Assembly (NCBI GenBank): GCA_005884465.1
Contig: VAZH01000075.1
Span: forward strand, 1-6,599
DNA: 6,599 bases
Direction of reading: 5' to 3'
From: Alphaproteobacteria bacterium
Lineage (GTDB): Bacteria > Pseudomonadota > Alphaproteobacteria > Rhizobiales > Xanthobacteraceae
Below, piece after piece: positions 6,198-6,599 of the stretch. A program made the position numbers and the translations under genes. The first letter of the stretch is position 1. Each line of letters opens with the position of its first letter. Below the pieces are notes generated by a model, which made no database searches, was not told the origin of the DNA, and worked only from the letters and a program-made list of their open reading frames with translations.

Positions 6198-6285
6198 CGA
6201 ATAGGTGCGTCATCTGTGCCTAATTTTTTAACACGGTCGCAAAACACCAAAGCTGCGACTCATTATGAGCACGGTGGCAGCACAT

Positions 6286-6599
6286 TCAAAAGACTTCCAT
6301 GGCGACTTCGCCCAATCCATCAACCGTGAACAGCGCGCGGTCCCCGCTCGCAATCGAAACCGTTGGAATGACGCTGCCGGTGATTACCACCATGCCAGCT
6401 TTTAAATCACGACCACGCTCGCCGAGATGATTAGCGACCCAAGCAAGCGTCGCGTAGGGATCCTCTGCATTGCCCTCGCCAACTGTTTTGCCACTAATGC
6501 TGAGCCGACCGGCGACGCCGACAAGGTCTCCGACCTGAACGGCTTGGGGGTTACCCAGGACTACTCCGCCATTCCAGCAATTCTCGACGATCAGCGAGG
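6286..6599 (-). CDS. 2-keto-4-pentenoate hydratase-like protein, 3' part only
   Basis: The frame is open from the right edge to TGA at 6288-6286 and gives the last 103 residues; the start lies outside the window. The fragment reads IVENCWNGGVVLG near its beginning, then EDPYATLAWVANHL (45-58), GRDLKAGMVVITGSVIP (62-78) and a GDRALFTVDGLGEVAMEVF end. The pattern of a Gly-Asp/Asn-P..A..W-AN.L followed by L.AG..V.TGS and a final GLG.V is typical of the C-terminal half of MhpD-type 2-keto-4-pentenoate hydratases and related 2-oxo-hept-3-ene-1,7-dioate hydratases (FAH superfamily) of aromatic meta-cleavage pathways. The metal-binding residues would lie in the missing part, so the exact substrate cannot be told. 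Codon use (TTA, ACA, AGT, GTA) is less GC-biased than in leuA or the dct genes. No good terminator follows; leuA and its leader start about 280 bp downstream in the same direction. Confidence 0.8.
   Translation of the reverse strand, partial: SLIVENCWNGGVVLGNPQAVQVGDLVGVAGRLSISGKTVGEGNAEDPYATLAWVANHLGERGRDLKAGMVVITGSVIPTVSIASGDRALFTVDGLGEVAMEVF

Noticed and set aside
5882..6250. 122-residue minus-strand ORF covering the leader region
   Set aside because: Only its last 42 codons have a ribosome site and the leucine run. The upstream part has no recognisable domain and crosses the hairpin and CGCGAT cluster, so it is probably not translated.
6236..6259. GTCGCA/TGCGAC hairpin after the hydratase stop as a terminator
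   Set aside because: The stem is only 6 bp with a 12-nt loop, and on the minus strand it is followed by CGTGTTAAAAAA rather than a T run.

Overview
The window is GC-rich DNA that looks like an alphaproteobacterium of the Bradyrhizobium/Rhodopseudomonas group. The reasons are the strongly GC-biased third positions, a DctPQM transporter that closely resembles Rhodobacter-type DctPQM, and an intergenic inverted repeat (core GTCATGCCCGGG...) of a kind I associate with Bradyrhizobium genomes. The genus is an inference from memory. Every gene I can support is on the minus strand, so transcription runs from right to left.

Layout in transcription order (right to left): (1) the 3' part of a 2-keto-4-pentenoate hydratase-like gene, cut by the right edge (6286-6599); (2) a 507-bp gap (5779-6285) that is not empty. 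It holds a cluster of CGCGAT motifs, an imperfect hairpin, a 42-codon leader ORF ending in Gly-Gly-Leu-Leu-Leu-Leu-Ile-Gly-Pro, and mutually exclusive RNA stems. Together these look like a leucine-responsive attenuator; (3) leuA, 2-isopropylmalate synthase (4219-5778), closed by a clear intrinsic terminator (4144-4172); (4) a dctP-dctQ-dctM TRAP transporter operon for C4-dicarboxylates (4007 down to 933), with a 94-bp palindromic repeat between dctP and dctQ and an ATGA overlap between dctQ and dctM; (5) a small secreted Spy/CpxP-like protein (262-813) with its own terminator (199-229); (6) tRNA-Lys(CTT) (14-89) with a plausible promoter upstream.

How the parts work together: DctP in the periplasm would capture a C4-dicarboxylate and hand it to the DctQM membrane complex, which uses an ion gradient. 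LeuA commits 2-ketoisovalerate to leucine synthesis, and the leader peptide would couple its expression to charged tRNA-Leu. The Spy/CpxP-like protein is probably a periplasmic stress chaperone and has no visible functional link to its neighbours. The most interesting part of the window is the leuA leader. The second is the palindrome in the dct operon, whose two arms differ by a compensatory base-pair change. I see no CRISPR array, insertion sequence, phage gene or defence system.
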